64,000 nt of DNA, taken from assembly GCA_963693315.1 (NCBI GenBank), contig OY856186.1, positions 70,764,019-70,828,018 on the forward strand. The letters are read 5' to 3'. The position numbers were made by a program, and so were the translations under genes. Positions 29,881 through 42,239 of this stretch are shown here, one piece after another (position 1 is the stretch's first letter; each line of letters begins with the position of its first letter). This stretch comes from Diogma glabrata. Its lineage: Eukaryota; Arthropoda; Insecta; Diptera; Cylindrotomidae. The notes beneath the pieces were generated by a model. The model ran no database searches and was not told the origin of the DNA. It saw only the letters and a program-made list of their open reading frames with translations.

Positions 29881-30283
29881 TATTGTATATTAATCTGATT
29901 TACATAAAGATTTTTTTTTAAATTAAATTTTGTTGATCAATGTCGTAGTAATACTAAAATACAAATTCTTAGTGATGCTGGGTACGTCGTACTAATATTA
30001 GTCGTACTTAGCAGTAAAGTATCCCGCAGTTGACGATAGTATGAGCAGAAAAGTGATTTTCTTTTTGGAAACCATTAGTATAGACTATAGAGAACTCAAC
30101 TCAATATAGTTAATTTAGTTTATATTGTATAGCCCCCATCATTTTTGGTTAGATCAGTTTTGTAATTTCTAACGAATTCAATCATTTTATTGCATCCTTT
30201 GTTATATTACCAATAACGTGAACAATTGCCGACCACATTGTTATTACATCAATTATTAGATTTCTATAGTAATTTCAACAATT

Positions 30284-30796
30284 TTGGGTTACATCAGTTA
30301 TTACATGTCTAATGTAGACAGAGCTAAAACAAAAACAAAAATGAGGGACATCGAACAACAGACTAATGATGTCACCTACACAGTCATACCGAATATTCCT
30401 GTTAAAAACAGTTTTCAGATATTAGAAGATATAAAAACAGAGGTAGCTGACAATATAAATGAAAGTTCAATGAATACTACTTCTAAAGGTGAATATAGAT
30501 TATTCAAATCAGGCAAAGTGGTATGGAAAAACTCATGGAATAGGAAAATTGGTAAGCCCGTGACCATAAGCAAGAAAGGTAATATTGACAAAAGTGAATC
30601 AAACAAATCACTTAATGCAAAAAAAATCATTATTCCATTATTCCATATTCCAATCGGTGAATTTTCAAAGGATTTTCAAAAAGCTCACAAAAAAAATGTA
30701 ACTTTTCAGACCGATCTTGGGTTCAAAAGAGATTATGTTAACAGATTTAATATTGAGAGAAGCAAAATCACTCCAAAACCAGTAGTTTCAATATAA
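30284..30796 (+). pseudogene. LINE B ORF1-like frame
   Basis: 170 codons beginning with an ATG, lying just ahead of LINE B's endonuclease remnants in the same orientation. The content is basic and Asn/Lys-rich with no zinc knuckle visible. I infer ORF1 (RNA-binding) from position only. A further frame at 30836-31093 (about 85 codons) may be its continuation after a stop. Confidence 0.4.
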
Positions 30797-31428
30797 AATA
30801 AAGCAGCATTACGTGGCATTAGAAATTATAAGGCGATGTACGACAATCTTCCGGCAGATCAAAAAATAGAATTTGTAAGCGGAGGGATAGTCCAGCATGG
30901 ATCACAAAATAATAGTAATATTACTAACAAACCAGCTGTTCTACTTAGGGATAACAACAGTAATAAAAGTTTCATCAATAATAATGTCAGCAAACCAATT
31001 GTTCAATCGTTCATCGACATACAAAGGACAGTATATGCCAGTGGCATATTGTACAGAATTATCGGTGAACGACTTGAATTCACGGAAATATGAGGAAATA
31101 TTAACTCAAGAGAACTATATGACGTAGCAAGATTATATATTGCGTATTTGCACAACAAACCAGCAACAGTGGTTGTAGGAAATGGAATGACTGCTCTACG
31201 ATGTCAAACACTTCTACAATCGGAAGGACTACCATCAACTTTCAATTGGAGCTATTGGATGTATACTGTGAATTTCACAAAAACTGTTCAATATCTGATA
31301 TAAATAGTGATCTCAAAGCGTATGGTGAGCATCTGCAAAGCCAGCGAATTCAACAGCTGCAAAGATATACGGTGTTCATATGCTTAAAACACACTATGAA
31401 AGCAAGAAAACTTAACGTTTTAAATGTC

Positions 31429-31800
31429 AATTCTCTTTTTGATATAATTGCCTGTGAAATTTATGTTAAAACACGCAAGATTATACCACCAAATGCTTCG
31501 ATTAATGACTACATAGACTTATGAAATATTATTAGGGCAATTTATGTAACGTTATCTCCAAATGATGACATAATTATTATGGGTGATGCAAACTTGACAA
31601 ATGTTAAATGGGTACCGAATACCGAGCGAATATAATTCTGATTTTATGGATCCTACTAATATTGACGTTAAGTACTCTGAATTTATAGAAAATGTATTAT
31701 CACTAGGACTACATCAAATTTCTAATTTTACTAATGCTTGTGGTAACCTATTGGATGTTGTGTTCACAAATATGACATGTAATTTTCAACTACGAGAAGC
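31429..31800 (+). pseudogene. LINE B endonuclease remnant
   Basis: Frames read FDIIACEIYVKTRKIIPPNA, then DDIIIMGDANLTNVKWVPN (the GDxNxxxxxW motif), then LHQISNFTNACGNLLDVVFT (LDLVF motif). These are the later blocks of a LINE endonuclease, in order but in different frames. Confidence 0.65.
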
Positions 31801-31986
31801 TGAACTATTACTAGGAACACTAGTATTTATCATCGGATATTGGATTTCATATACTTTATGTAGGACGATTATTACAAAATATCTGATTGTAATAAGAAAA
31901 TTAAGTACGACTTTGAAAAGGCAAACTATGCGAATATTAACGACGAATTAAGCAATTTCACCTTAAACGATTGGAGATTACAAGAG

Positions 31987-32742
31987 ATGGTAGACAATTT
32001 CTACAACGGACTGTTTACCATTATAGATAAACATGTCCCAAGAAAGATTTCAACAACTTTGACTTGCTCGAAATATATCGACAAGCCGCTTAGAATGTTA
32101 AGAAATAAAAGAAATAGAGCATATAAGAAATGTAAAAAAACAAATGATCCCTCTGATCTTAATGAATTTTTACATTTGAGTGAACGATTAAATTAGACGA
32201 AGCTGACGCTTTAAAAAGATATGAAGGGAATATATCGTTTAAAATTATATTTGAACCGAAACTCTTTTGGAAGTATATAAACGACAGTAAAAATAGTAAA
32301 GGCTATCCTACAAATATGCATTTGGCAGACAAGAGTTCAAGCGATACGCAAGCTATCTCAGAATTGTTCGCTGAAAATGTCAAGTCGGTATATAATGAAC
32401 CAATTAGTTTTAACGATAATCGTTTTAGCTACCTTCCATACAAAGACGAAATTATTTCATCCATTGACTGTGACGCTGACGATATTTTAAAAGAAATCAA
32501 TGACTTAGATAAGGTGCAGGTGATGATCTTATAACTCCTGAATTTCTAAAGCAGACAGAACACACTATATCTAAACAATTACTTCAAATATTTCAAAAAA
32601 CTTTTAACGAAGGCGTTTTTCCAAGTAATTGGAAAAACGGTATTATAACACCTATTTTTAAATCGAGTGATAGGAGCAACGTAAAGACTTATAGGGGAAT
32701 TACAATTTTATCAACGATTAGTAAAATATTTGAAAAAATATG
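31987..32742 (+). pseudogene. LINE B linker and RT N-terminal part
   Basis: The linker reads LRMLRNKRNRAYKKCKK and SDTQAISELFAENVKSVY. The RT start reads LITPEFLKQ, FNEGVFPSNWKNGIITPIFK, YRGITILSTISKIFEKI. Frames shift at about 32195 and 32520. The RT text stops abruptly at ISKIFEKI (32740), where the inserted element begins. Confidence 0.7.
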
Positions 32743-32819
32743 GAAGGGCTGAAATCTCACAGCTCTGAGATATCAAGACTTCGGTCTGGGTTAAGGGCTT
32801 TGATACAGCTTTCGGCAAA

Positions 32820-33400
32820 AACTTTTATGAGGACATGGTTTTAGTTTTGGGTAGCGATGTATATCAAACATAACTCTTTGTTAAAGTACAAGTATTTTTT
32901 ATCTCTATTTAAAAATTTATTACAAAACTAACACGAAACATCAATACGTTGCCGGAAAATTATAATCAAAATTTCAAAAATATTGTTAAATTAAATAAAA
33001 TCAAACTTTTTCCAAAATTCCAAAAATATTGTAAAAATTAGAATAAAATCAAATATTTAAATTTTTTCTAAATTCCAATAATATTTCAAAAATTCTTAAA
33101 CATTCAAACTTTTTCCATAATTCTAAAAATATTGCAAAAATTATTACAAAATCAAAAATTGAAATTTTTTTCAAAATTCCAAAAATTATAATAAAATCAA
33201 AAATTTAAAATTTTTCAAAATTCTAAATATACTCCAAAAATTCTTACCAAATCAAAAATTAAAACTTTTTCTGAAATTCTAAAAATATTGCAAAAATTAT
33301 TACAAAATCAAAAATACAAACTTTTTCCAAAATTCCAAAAATATTTAAAAACTATAACAAATTCAAAAATTTCCATGTCCAATTTCATTTTAAATTACAT
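32820..33400 (+). repeat. Dispersed AT-rich repeat, copy 2
   Basis: Same block order as at 1058-1560: TGAGGACATGG, TTTTGGGTAGCGATGTATAT, ACGAAACATCAATACG, then repeated CAAAATTCTAAAAATATTGCAAAAATTATTACAAAATC-type units of about 55-60 bp. Confidence 0.7.
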
Positions 33401-33414
33401 TTACGACATAAAAA

Positions 33415-34055
33415 CAGTTACATTTTTTTTTCCAAAAAATTGGCTAAAAAAATAAATGAAATCATTTTTTGACACACTTGACATTATTTTTTGACAAACT
33501 TGTAATGCCATAATTCTCAATAATAATAATAAAATTTCATTTCAAACAAACAATTTTATTTTTTTCCAAAAAATTTGGTAAAAAAAAAATAAAAATCTTT
33601 CTTTTGACACACTTGACAACATTTTTTGACAAACTTATAATGCCATAATTCTCAATAATAATAATAAAATTTCATTTCAAACAAACAATTTTATTTTTTT
33701 CTAAAAAATTGGGTTAAAAAATAAATAAAAATCTTTTGACACAATTGACAACATTTTTTTGACAAACTTATAGTGCCATAATTCTCAATAATAATAATAA
33801 AATTTCATTTCAAACAAACAATTTTATTTTTTTCCAAAAAATTGGGTAAAAAAATAAATAGTTTCTTTTGACACACTTGACAACATTGTTTTGACAAACT
33901 CATAATGCCATAACTCTCAATAATAATAATAAAACTTCATTTCAAACAAACAATTAATTTTATTTTTTTTCCAAAAAATTAGGTAAAAAAATAAATAGAA
34001 ATCTTTCTTTTGACACACTTGACAACATTTTTTTGACAAACTTATAATGCAATAA
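33415..34055 (+). repeat. 130-140 bp minisatellite, ~5 units
   Basis: Units contain TTTTGACACACTTGACAACA, TTTGACAAACTTATAATGCC, CTCAATAATAATAATAAAAT and TTTCAAACAAACAATTTTAT. The GACACA core lies at about 33471, 33606, 33738, 33870 and 34012. Units are highly similar. Confidence 0.88.
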
Positions 34056-34479
34056 TCTAGTTTTTGATCTCACATACCAATCCCAACCATCAAGATTTCT
34101 CCAAATTTAATGTTCCTACTCGTAATCACTTAAAATGAACTTTTTTTAAGCCAAAAGTATGAAAATTTGCTATTTCTGACACACATAATGATTTTTTTGA
34201 CACACTTCCGGTACAGTTATCGAACACAGCGTCCTTTCGGACCTGTCCCTTGTAAATACCTATTTTTAGAAAAAAAAATTTTTGAAATCCCTATAGCCGT
34301 TTTCCCTGCAGCGTAGGTAATGACGGACGGCCGGCCTACAGACAGACACACATTTTTTTTTTGCTTTTATAGAATCAGTAGGTCCTAAAACGTCGAGAAA
34401 TACCAAAAAGTGTGGGGGTAAGAATTTCACTTTAAGCTCATGAATGTAATACTTAGGTCTTTCAGACCGAAGTAAATTG

Positions 34480-34938
34480 TATTTAAGAAATTAAATCTAG
34501 TTGTTAGACCATTAATTAACGTTAGACAACATGGCTTCGGTACTGGTAGATAGACAACAAATTTAATAGAATACTCAGCTTTTATAAGATCAAACCTGAA
34601 TGACAAAAAACAGGTCGATGCTGTATATATAGACTTTTCAAGCGCGTTTGACGTAGTTGATCATGGTATACTGATTCTTAAACTTAAAAAGTATGGAATA
34701 AGAGGTCTTTTATTGCAATTAATAACTTCATATTTGAAAGACAGAAAACAAATAGTAAAATTTAAAAACAAAAATTCCTTAACTTTTGATATGACCTAAG
34801 GCGTTCCTCAAGGTAGTGTCTTAGGGCCGTTACTTTTTCTACTATTTATAAACGACCTACCAGAACTATTCAATGACATACAATACTTATTATTTGCAGA
34901 CGATTTAAAAATGTTTGAAGCCATTAACAACGTAGAAG
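34480..34938 (+). pseudogene. LINE B RT palm, second part
   Basis: RPLINVRQHGFGTGR, then a TAG, TTNLIEYSAF, VDAVYIDFSSAFDVVDHGIL (catalytic Asp), SYLKDRKQIVKFKNK, then a TAA in place of a sense codon, [20 protein letters not shown] and [10 protein letters not shown] (FADD). All catalytic motifs can be read, with two in-frame stops. Confidence 0.75.
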
Positions 34939-35460
34939 ATGCAAAGTAGCAGACTGGTGCAAATTGAATGGCATGAAATTAAATGTTGGAAATGTTCAGT
35001 CATTTCTTTTAATAAAAAAAGTGACTATTTCAAATACGAGTACGAGATAGAAGGGAAAATCCTCAAAAGAGATTGTCAAACTAGAGACTTGGGCGTTATT
35101 TTCGACAGCAAATTAAATTTTAAAAGTCATATTGATAAAGTGATAAGTAGTAGCTATTCGGTATTGGGTTTTATTGAAAGACGAGCTAGGGAATTTAATG
35201 ATCCATATTTAACAAAGACACTGTACGTGGCCTTAGTGCAATCGATTTTGGAATATGTTAGTGTTGTTTGGTCTCCTTATGGACAAGAAGACATTAATCG
35301 TATAGAAAGTGTTCAAAAACAATTTTTGTTATTTGCTCTCAGACCTATAGGATTTTCAGGATATAAATTACCTAAATATAAGAATAGGTTGTTATTGATT
35401 AATATGATTCCCAATTCACAGGGAAATGCCAAAATAGGCGTACTGGTTGTAATATATTAA
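34939..35460 (+). pseudogene. LINE B RT thumb and C-terminal part
   Basis: 173 codons: KCSVISFNKKS, RDLGVIFDSKLNFKSHIDKV, SYSVLGFIERRAREFNDPYL, SILEYVSVVWSPYGQEDINR, IESVQKQFLLFALR and KNRLLLINM. Strong match to the thumb of Jockey-like insect LINEs. A frame change just before KCSVISF (about 34980) splits it from the FADD frame. The 3' end is ragged. Confidence 0.72.
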
Positions 35461-35589
35461 AAAGTCGTGCTCGATCTTGGTAGAAATTTTGTGTTGTGAA
35501 TTATAACGGTAATATAATAAGTGATTCGGTTTTTATCCCTTTTTGAGACGCACTGATCAAAGAAAATCACCCCCAGTCAATTGATCCTT

Positions 35590-35945
35590 TGCAACGATGT
35601 ATACATAATTTTAAAGTTTGCGAGTACTCATTTTTATGGACAGTAGGCTAACCTGTTGCATATTTTGCGAAATTTTTGTCCAAAAAAAATTTAAAAATGT
35701 GCTGGCAGAAAGCTCTAGATATCCATGTAATCGAAGCTAGTCAAAATATGACGCCTGCTACGTAAAACTGGTCATAAATCGACAATCACAAATTTTACAT
35801 ACAAGCTCAAACATCGGCACGGTGCATATGTTGGTGCCACCTTTTCATCTATATATCACTCGGCAAGATTTGCGACTACTCATTTTTCTGGATTTAAAAA
35901 AGGGTTGGCTAACTCCTTGCATATTTTACGAAATTTTTTTCGCTT
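35590..35945 (+). repeat. Diverged direct repeat pair
   Basis: GTTTGCGAGTACTCATTTTTATGG...GGCTAACCTGTTGCATATTTTGCGAAATTTTT (about 35617-35677) recurs as ATTTGCGACTACTCATTTTTCTGG...GGCTAACTCCTTGCATATTTTACGAAATTTTTTT (about 35868-35938). Unit spacing is about 255 bp, suggesting two old tandem units. No coding. Confidence 0.6.
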
Positions 35946-35949
35946 AATA

Positions 35950-38900
35950 ACCGACATAATTGTTTAGTTGTTTTTCCTAATTTCATTCTATGCTTTTCCT
36001 AATTAAATGCCCTTATTTAAATCAACAACAAAATTTTTTTTTCATAAGAATATAATAAAAAATTTAATTATAAATTAAGAAACTCTAATTTTGTTTTGAT
36101 TTTTAATTTTTTAGTTATATCAATTTATTATAAAAAAAATTTCTTATTCTATCTATATACAAGAAAATATTTAATATTTTATTTAAAAGTAAAATATTAT
36201 TTCAAGTACTTTGTTCAAGAACGAGGAAATGAAAAGAAAATGAAAATTGACGAAAGAATGTTGGTTGAAAAGTTATTATTTTATCAACTAACAGTCGATA
36301 GAACAGTCAGTTTTGGTTTTAATTTGTTCTTAAATCAAATGAATATAGTATACCGTGCGTCGTCGCTGTAAAATTTTTTTTCGAAGTAATATTCCCATAA
36401 CTTATTATTTTAACCTGCAACTTATTATTAAGTTAGATTTTTTTGTTTAAGTAATTGTGAAATATTGAAAAGTGAAATATTTAAATTTCGACGAAATGAA
36501 TTTTAATTTTAGTTTTAATCAGTAACAGGGGCATGAATTTATAACAAAATAAGATTCTTCTTTGTCTTCGGATCCAAAAATACAAAGGCTTTCGTTGTTT
36601 TTCTCAGAGGAAGTACGTGTGTACTGGAAGTTGTGTGTGTTTTGGACTCTGATCAAAAGCGTGCAAATACGAATTGTAGGTGATTGAAATGTAACATCAA
36701 ATCTTGATTCTTTGATAATTCGAACGTCGCCCTGTTGCTGATTTCGTTGTATTTTATAAATACCGTCACAAACAGTGCTCTGATGTAATTAGATCCATCA
36801 AACCTTATTCATATTTATTTCCATGTTTTACTTACCAATCGGTTTGTGCAAACAGCTAAGCTGTCAGAGGACTTTTGACCCTTACATTTTACAAATGGAA
36901 TGCTTTATATATAATAAAATATACAAAATGAAATATATCATTAAATGACTACTCAATAAACTAATATTATAAAAAAAAATGTATATCAAAAAATTAAGTT
37001 TGGCTAAGATGACTAGGTAGATATAATATAAAGCAACTTGGTCGTTAACTTCGAGTATTATAATCTCTCTTTTTTTCTCCCTTGATAATACAGATCGGAC
37101 GATCTTTATATTAGCCGAGTACATATGTCAAATTTTCATCAAGGTCTCTTGCCTTTGCGTTACGTATTTAGAACAGAGGAGATGTCAGTAATTGGACAAG
37201 AAGGCAGAAGTAGAGCATTTTCTCAGCCAATGTTTTCTGATAGACTGAAGATAAGACTAAAGACCAGTATTTAGAAAATAAAAGTGGTTTTTCATGATAT
37301 TTTAGACGGCCACCTAGCCCATAGGGTAAAAGAGCCATACGATTTATGACTTGCAGAGATTTAAAACCTATGATTTGAAAAACTATTTCGTCTTGAAGTT
37401 TTATCCAAAACGAAGAAAAATCAAAACAAAAATGAGTTGATTGGCAATAAAATATTACAATTCAGGGATCAGTCTTTCTGTAGGTTTTGAAGAAAATGAA
37501 TGCGAATCTATGTTCAAAACTATGGACCTTTGAAAGATTAACTAGACAACGTTAACAGTCCGATTAAAATTTACTTGAAAACGTCAACAGCCCAATAAAG
37601 AAGTCTACCTAAATATAACCTAAAAAGTCAAATGCTAACGTGTAGTAGCTGACTGCTATCAACCTGTTGAAATTACTAGGCCAATCTTCATTGAAACTAA
37701 GAATATTATATTTGATGTTTTAAAAAATGTCACATAAAAAAGCGAAAGAAAAGATTTTCAACTACTTTTAAAAATTCCAACAGGTATAAATACTCTAGCG
37801 AATTGAACTTTTGAAAAATCGTGGAAGCCGGACGGGCACACGTAACATTTTGTTGTTCAGATCTCATTGAAAAACTATGAAGTTGATTAAACAATCATGA
37901 TGGAAGGATTAAGTTGGTCAGGGGTGTTAGACCATCGGAGGTTACCAAACGTTCTGGCGAATACTTTTCACGAGGATTACGATCCCTTGGCGTATCTTAG
38001 TTGAGTGGATTCTATGAAATGACCTAATATTGCCAAAAAGTTCGCTTTGACTACAGTGTGGACACTTAGATCCATCCTTCTTTTGCAACAACATGACATC
38101 CATTGGCACCTCTAGAATGCGAGTGTTCAGGTTTCCTAGAAACAGTCATTGTGGTGTACTTAATTGTTTTGTTTTTGGAATTTAAATTTTTTCTTTTCTT
38201 TGAAATTAAAACCGCGCCGATCTGATCGGAAATTGCGATACGGTGAACCTTGAGTTAAGGGCTGAGCTTTATCTCATGATTAAACAAAACACAACAGAGG
38301 TAAGACAATATTGGTGATAGGTGGCTTCCGCCAGTATCAGTCTGCCTACTCCTGTTTTTTTGCATTTTGAGCTCATTGTTTGAGGAGCACCACCACGATA
38401 TGATGAATTAAGTTTCTTCGATTGTCTTTAATAAATGTTAATAGTTAAATTTATATTCTGGTTGAGTTTCAATTGAAGACATAATCGATTATACTAGCTT
38501 TACCATTATGGTACTCGACCACCCACCCGTCCCAATCCCTTTGATGCAACATAAAAAAACAAATTCTTTCTCATAACTTAAGAATATCTTAATCGAAAAG
38601 AAAACCTTATCTCCGTAATATACAAATTTCCCATAAATTTAAAAAGTTATACTCTTACATTAACTTAGTTTGACTTTTATTTTCATTCTCTGCGTTTTCT
38701 TTGAAAACGAAAATAAAAAGAAAATTTGTTTCTTTGTTAATTTTCTTTTTATAAGATTTTCATCAGAATTATGAGCAGTTTGTTGTCGAAATTCATAAGA
38801 AATGATATAAATCTAAAGTGATTATTTAATTTAATTTTTTTTTGCTATAAATTCTTTGAATGACAAACATTAAATGGTAACAAAAGTTATAAGATGAAAA

Positions 38901-39150
38901 GGAATTATTTAAATATTTTAAGAGTTAAAAAATTTAATTTTAAAAGTAAGGCGTTACGATATAACATATTTAGAATTTTATTTAGTTATTTTTAAAGTTA
39001 ATGTGATGTGCAATTATAATATAAAAAAAAGCACAAAAATGTTATGGTATGTGGCATACTATACGTTACCTAATTTTAAGAATGTAGTACACATCTTTTT
39101 GCTAAATCATCGATGAATGGAGTGAACACTTTTTGCGAATTTGTAAATTT
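35950..39150. other. AT-rich DNA, no gene recognised
   Basis: Short frames only. The stretch 37800-38400 is less AT-rich and could be an old element, but I could not read any protein motif in it. Confidence 0.45.
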
Positions 39151-39164
39151 TTGTTAATACTTTT

Positions 39165-39310
39165 TTATCTATGGGCGTACGAAACTTGCATACTCCAGTC
39201 CCTGCAATGGACAAATTAGTTAACGTGAGATATCACATACTTGCAATAGCATGGAGATGTCATTAGCAAAGGTGATACCTTAGAGGTGATTGTGGATAAC
39301 TTTATTGAAA
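39165..39310 (+). repeat. Dispersed repeat pair, copy 1
   Basis: ATCTATGGGCGTACGAAACTTGC...AGTCCCTGCAATGG...GAGATATC...TTGCAATAGCATGGAGATGTCATTAG...GTGATACCTTAGAGGTG is a diverged match of 41045-41175, same orientation. Confidence 0.6.
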
Positions 39311-39319
39311 CAACGGCAC

Positions 39320-40390
39320 CATTCTCATATTATTTGAGGATGGAACGCAACTGCCTCCCCAAAGAAAAGAACATCTAAATAACTTTAATTGAGCGGTTTT
39401 ATAATTGAGGAACACATTCACCTCGATCCAGAATTAAAATAATTACCGTCAAAATTACATTAATCCTTTTGAGAACATTTTTGAGAACCAAATAAACATT
39501 TCCTGTTGACACCAAAATAATTTTTCAAATATTTTGACAGTCTCATGTGTTAGTCAAAAGGGAAAAATATCAACTTTTTGATTTAAAATATCATACAAAA
39601 TATAAAATAAATATAATATCTCAAAATAGATGTTTATTTTCATTCTGGATCGAGGCGATTGTGTCATATGATCAAAGAATATGCTACTACCTGGATTTTT
39701 GATAATTATATTTTAGTTTTGGTGCTGCAAAATTTTAATACAAATTTGTTAAGTTATCTCTAATTTTATTTTGTATCCTTTATCCAATCATGGAATATTG
39801 ATCTACTTCATATTTTAATATGTTAAGGTACATTTTCGAACGCCAGTAAGTACATTTCGCTAGTAAGATCATTAAGTGTCGAAAATAGTGTAGCTATGAA
39901 TTCATATTCGAAAAACGAAGAAAATCCAAAATTTTGGTAGTCCCCAAAATAAAACAAACTTTTTTGAACAAACATCGCCTACTATAATACTTGAAATATA
40001 TTGATCTTACATATTTCATTGATACAGAAGCAGAAATATCACTCTCTTTTTGTCTCATACTGAACCGTCAACCACCACGAATATCATGTCGGTGATTAGC
40101 GCATCAATAATCAGTGGTATTTTTTTTTTGAAAAATTTACTCTTGTTTATACGTTACATTAATGATTAAATACAATATTTCAATAAAACAGCGCAATTCA
40201 TCGAATTGATACTGGTGGTAATCATCCACTTCAAGACCAAAATGAATTTTGATTACATTATAAATTCTTTTTTGAAGTGAAAACTTCTTTAGCCGCGTTG
40301 TAATATTTTGTATGGAGTAAAATCTATATATTTGCATTATCAATTTTTAAATCAGCAAAATATTTTTAAATATGAAACACATCCATCTTT
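39320..40390. other. AT-rich DNA, no gene recognised
   Basis: No frame or repeat identified beyond simple AT tracts. A short minus-strand frame near 40137-40343 looks like chance. Confidence 0.45.
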
Positions 40391-40396
40391 TTTTAA

Positions 40397-40565
40397 CGTT
40401 TCAAATTGCGATGTGGATATCGCGCTCGACTGATGATCGTGAGTTCAATTCCTGGTGAAGATCGTGAGTTCAATTCCTGGACTGGTACAATTTTTTTATT
40501 GTTTTTTTTTTTAATTTTTATTCAATACCATTAAAATTATCATTTTTTATTCATGAATTCATAAA
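40397..40565 (+). mobile_element. tRNA-derived SINE-like element, copy 2
   Basis: Head CAAATTGCGATGTGGATATC, GCGCTCGACTGATGATCGTG, B-box GAGTTCAATTCC, tail ending in ATACCATTAAAAT. The matching inverted copy is at 2225-2400. Here 21 bp containing the B-box (GATCGTGAGTTCAATTCCTGG) is directly duplicated at 40435-40455 and 40460-40480, a feature not in copy 1. Confidence 0.62.
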
Positions 40566-40569
40566 AACA

Positions 40570-41035
40570 ATAAAAATTTCTTTTTACGGATTTTAAAAAA
40601 TTGATCTATAATGCAGTTTTTTAAGGCTATATTGCTACTGTCTTCTGCAATTTGCATTCTAGTCATCATGCTAAATAAATATTGAGCGTAGAAAAGCTAG
40701 TATAACCTGAAACAATTACATTTGTATATCAAAATTATTGGTTTGAAATTGTATGTAATACATTTTTCTAAAATTAAGTGAAGACTTAATACTTGTAACT
40801 TGATACTTAATAACATCGATTATATCGATTTAAATCTCACAATTACGAGACGGAAATCGCTTAAATTCTATATAAAGAAGCATAGCTTATGTATGATTAA
40901 ACATGGATGGCAATCATGATAAATAAACTAATTAAAAATGGTGACACTTAGGCGATAGTGATTTGCAAACGGCAACAATGCGCATTAATACCAATTAATT
41001 TACTTAGCTTTCCGCAGAAAGATTTGTAAAATTTA
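40570..41035. other. AT-rich DNA, nothing recognised
   Basis: No frame, tandem unit or known end sequence was seen. Confidence 0.5.
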
Positions 41036-41044
41036 AAATTGTTG

Positions 41045-41190
41045 ATCTATGGGTGTGACAACCACGCGTACTTTAGTCCCTGCTATTGGCATATGTGTTA
41101 TCTTGTGATATCGTATACCACTAGCAATAGCAGTGCAATCTCATTAGTCAATGTGATGTCTTAGGCGTGCTGTCGAATGAAGTATTTTCA
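41045..41190 (+). repeat. Dispersed repeat pair, copy 2
   Basis: ATCTATGGGTGTGACAACCA...AGTCCCTGCTATTGG...GTGATATC...AGCAATAGCAGTGCAATCTCATTAG...GTGATGTCTTAGGCGTG corresponds block by block to 39165-39310. Confidence 0.6.
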
Positions 41191-41194
41191 ATCA

Positions 41195-41600
41195 ACTATA
41201 CCATCCCTTAATCTAAGTTATGGAATATTCTTTGATGATACGCTATTTTTCTTAAAATAAAATGTGTTTGGTAGTAGAAATTACAAGGTGTGTCACAACT
41301 ACACATAAATACAAGTGTGTCACAACAACACATGAAAAACTTTTAAGAATCAGGTCCCACAACAACATGCTTTTTAAGGTGTTGATAGACGCAAATTTTT
41401 ATATGATATGTCTTGATTATTTTAAATATAAAAATGTATATATTTGTTGCTTGGAATGCTGATAGATGTGAAACCGAGAATAATTTTAAGGATTTTAATT
41501 TAAACATTCTGAAATTTTAATTTGCAATGCTACAATAATAGGGAGACAAACAAAAAACACAGCTATTTCACAGATTTAAGTTTTCACTTCTGTCGGCAGT
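41195..41600. other. AT-rich DNA, nothing recognised
   Basis: Contains a short local repeat ACTACACATAAATACAAGTGTGTCACAACAACACATG around 41300 (AAGGTGTGTCACAAC / AAGTGTGTCACAAC), otherwise plain. Confidence 0.45.
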
Positions 41601-41611
41601 CCTGAACACTG

Positions 41612-41835
41612 CCCTTTTTTTTTATTTATTCAAAGTTAGGCATGTTAAGTGTTAACCAAAATAAATTATAGATTAACGTCTTTGGATATCCGAAGATACC
41701 ATGCTAACTAGGGAACCAGGGCTCGAGAGTATTTATCAATTTTCTTTGAGGAATTTATCTACGTTGATTTTAAAATTTTGAGGATTAAAATTATCAGAAA
41801 GACGGTAAGGCATTCCAGAGATGTGAAAATCTGTT
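41612..41835 (-). mobile_element. LINE D, 5'-truncated 3' end
   Basis: On the minus strand: LSDNFNPQNFKINVDKFL, KEN, stop, then about 160 bp of 3' UTR with GCATGGTATCTTCGGATATC and AACATGCCTAACTTTGAAT, ending AATAAATAAA plus an A-run. The same C-terminus and UTR lie on the plus strand at 49700-49930. Only the last tail survives here, a usual outcome of incomplete reverse transcription. Confidence 0.75.
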
Positions 41836-42239
41836 AAAGAAATCACATTAAAATAAAATGAATATTTTTTAAGGATTGACAAAATTTAAATATTTTGTTT
41901 ATATATTTATTTTAATCAATATTCAAACTAAAATGCTCCAATTGTTCTATTTTCTGGAATATCGGTATGACCGGTAATACAGGTATTGTAAAAACTTTGA
42001 TCGGTAGTACCTGTATTTGCAAAAAAAGTAAATTTGGAAGACCTAATAAGTACATTTCATCTTCTTAATTACACTACCTATAGGTTAATCAAAGCGCTGA
42101 GCGACTAACGTCAGCGTAAGAGCGTTTTCAGTTTTTTGTTATTTTTTTTTTCAATCATTAAGAATTTATTGATGTTATAAATGTTAATTTATAAATTTTA
42201 GAGTGATGTTCAGGATATTTTCATCATATTTTTTTAATT

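Larger units (their letters stand above)
32741..34475. mobile_element. Noncoding element inserted in LINE B RT
   Basis: Interrupts LINE B between ISKIFEKI and RPLINVRQHGFG. Near its ends are CTTCGGTCTG (32775-32785) and CAGACCGAAG (34464-34474), a 10-bp inverted pair. TA occurs at both junctions. It contains copy 2 of the dispersed AT repeat (32820-33400), a 130-140 bp minisatellite (33415-34055) and a unique 3' part with GTAATGACGGACGGCCGG and CAGACAGACACACA. No transposase. Exact ends are uncertain because about 35 bp including a small ATCTCA/TGAGAT hairpin precedes the left inverted motif. Confidence 0.6.
30284..35460 (+). mobile_element. LINE B (Jockey-like), decayed and interrupted
   Basis: Plus-strand non-LTR element with an ORF1-like frame, endonuclease (about 31430-31800), linker (31987-32200), first part of RT (32316-32742), a 1.7-kb foreign insertion (32741-34475), second part of RT (34480-34938) and thumb/C-terminus (34939-35410). 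Many stops and frameshifts; inactive. Confidence 0.75.

Noticed and set aside
40430..40485. tRNA gene
   Set aside because: Only the D-arm and B-box parts resemble a tRNA; no acceptor stem or anticodon arm folds, and a tail-sharing copy elsewhere points to a SINE.
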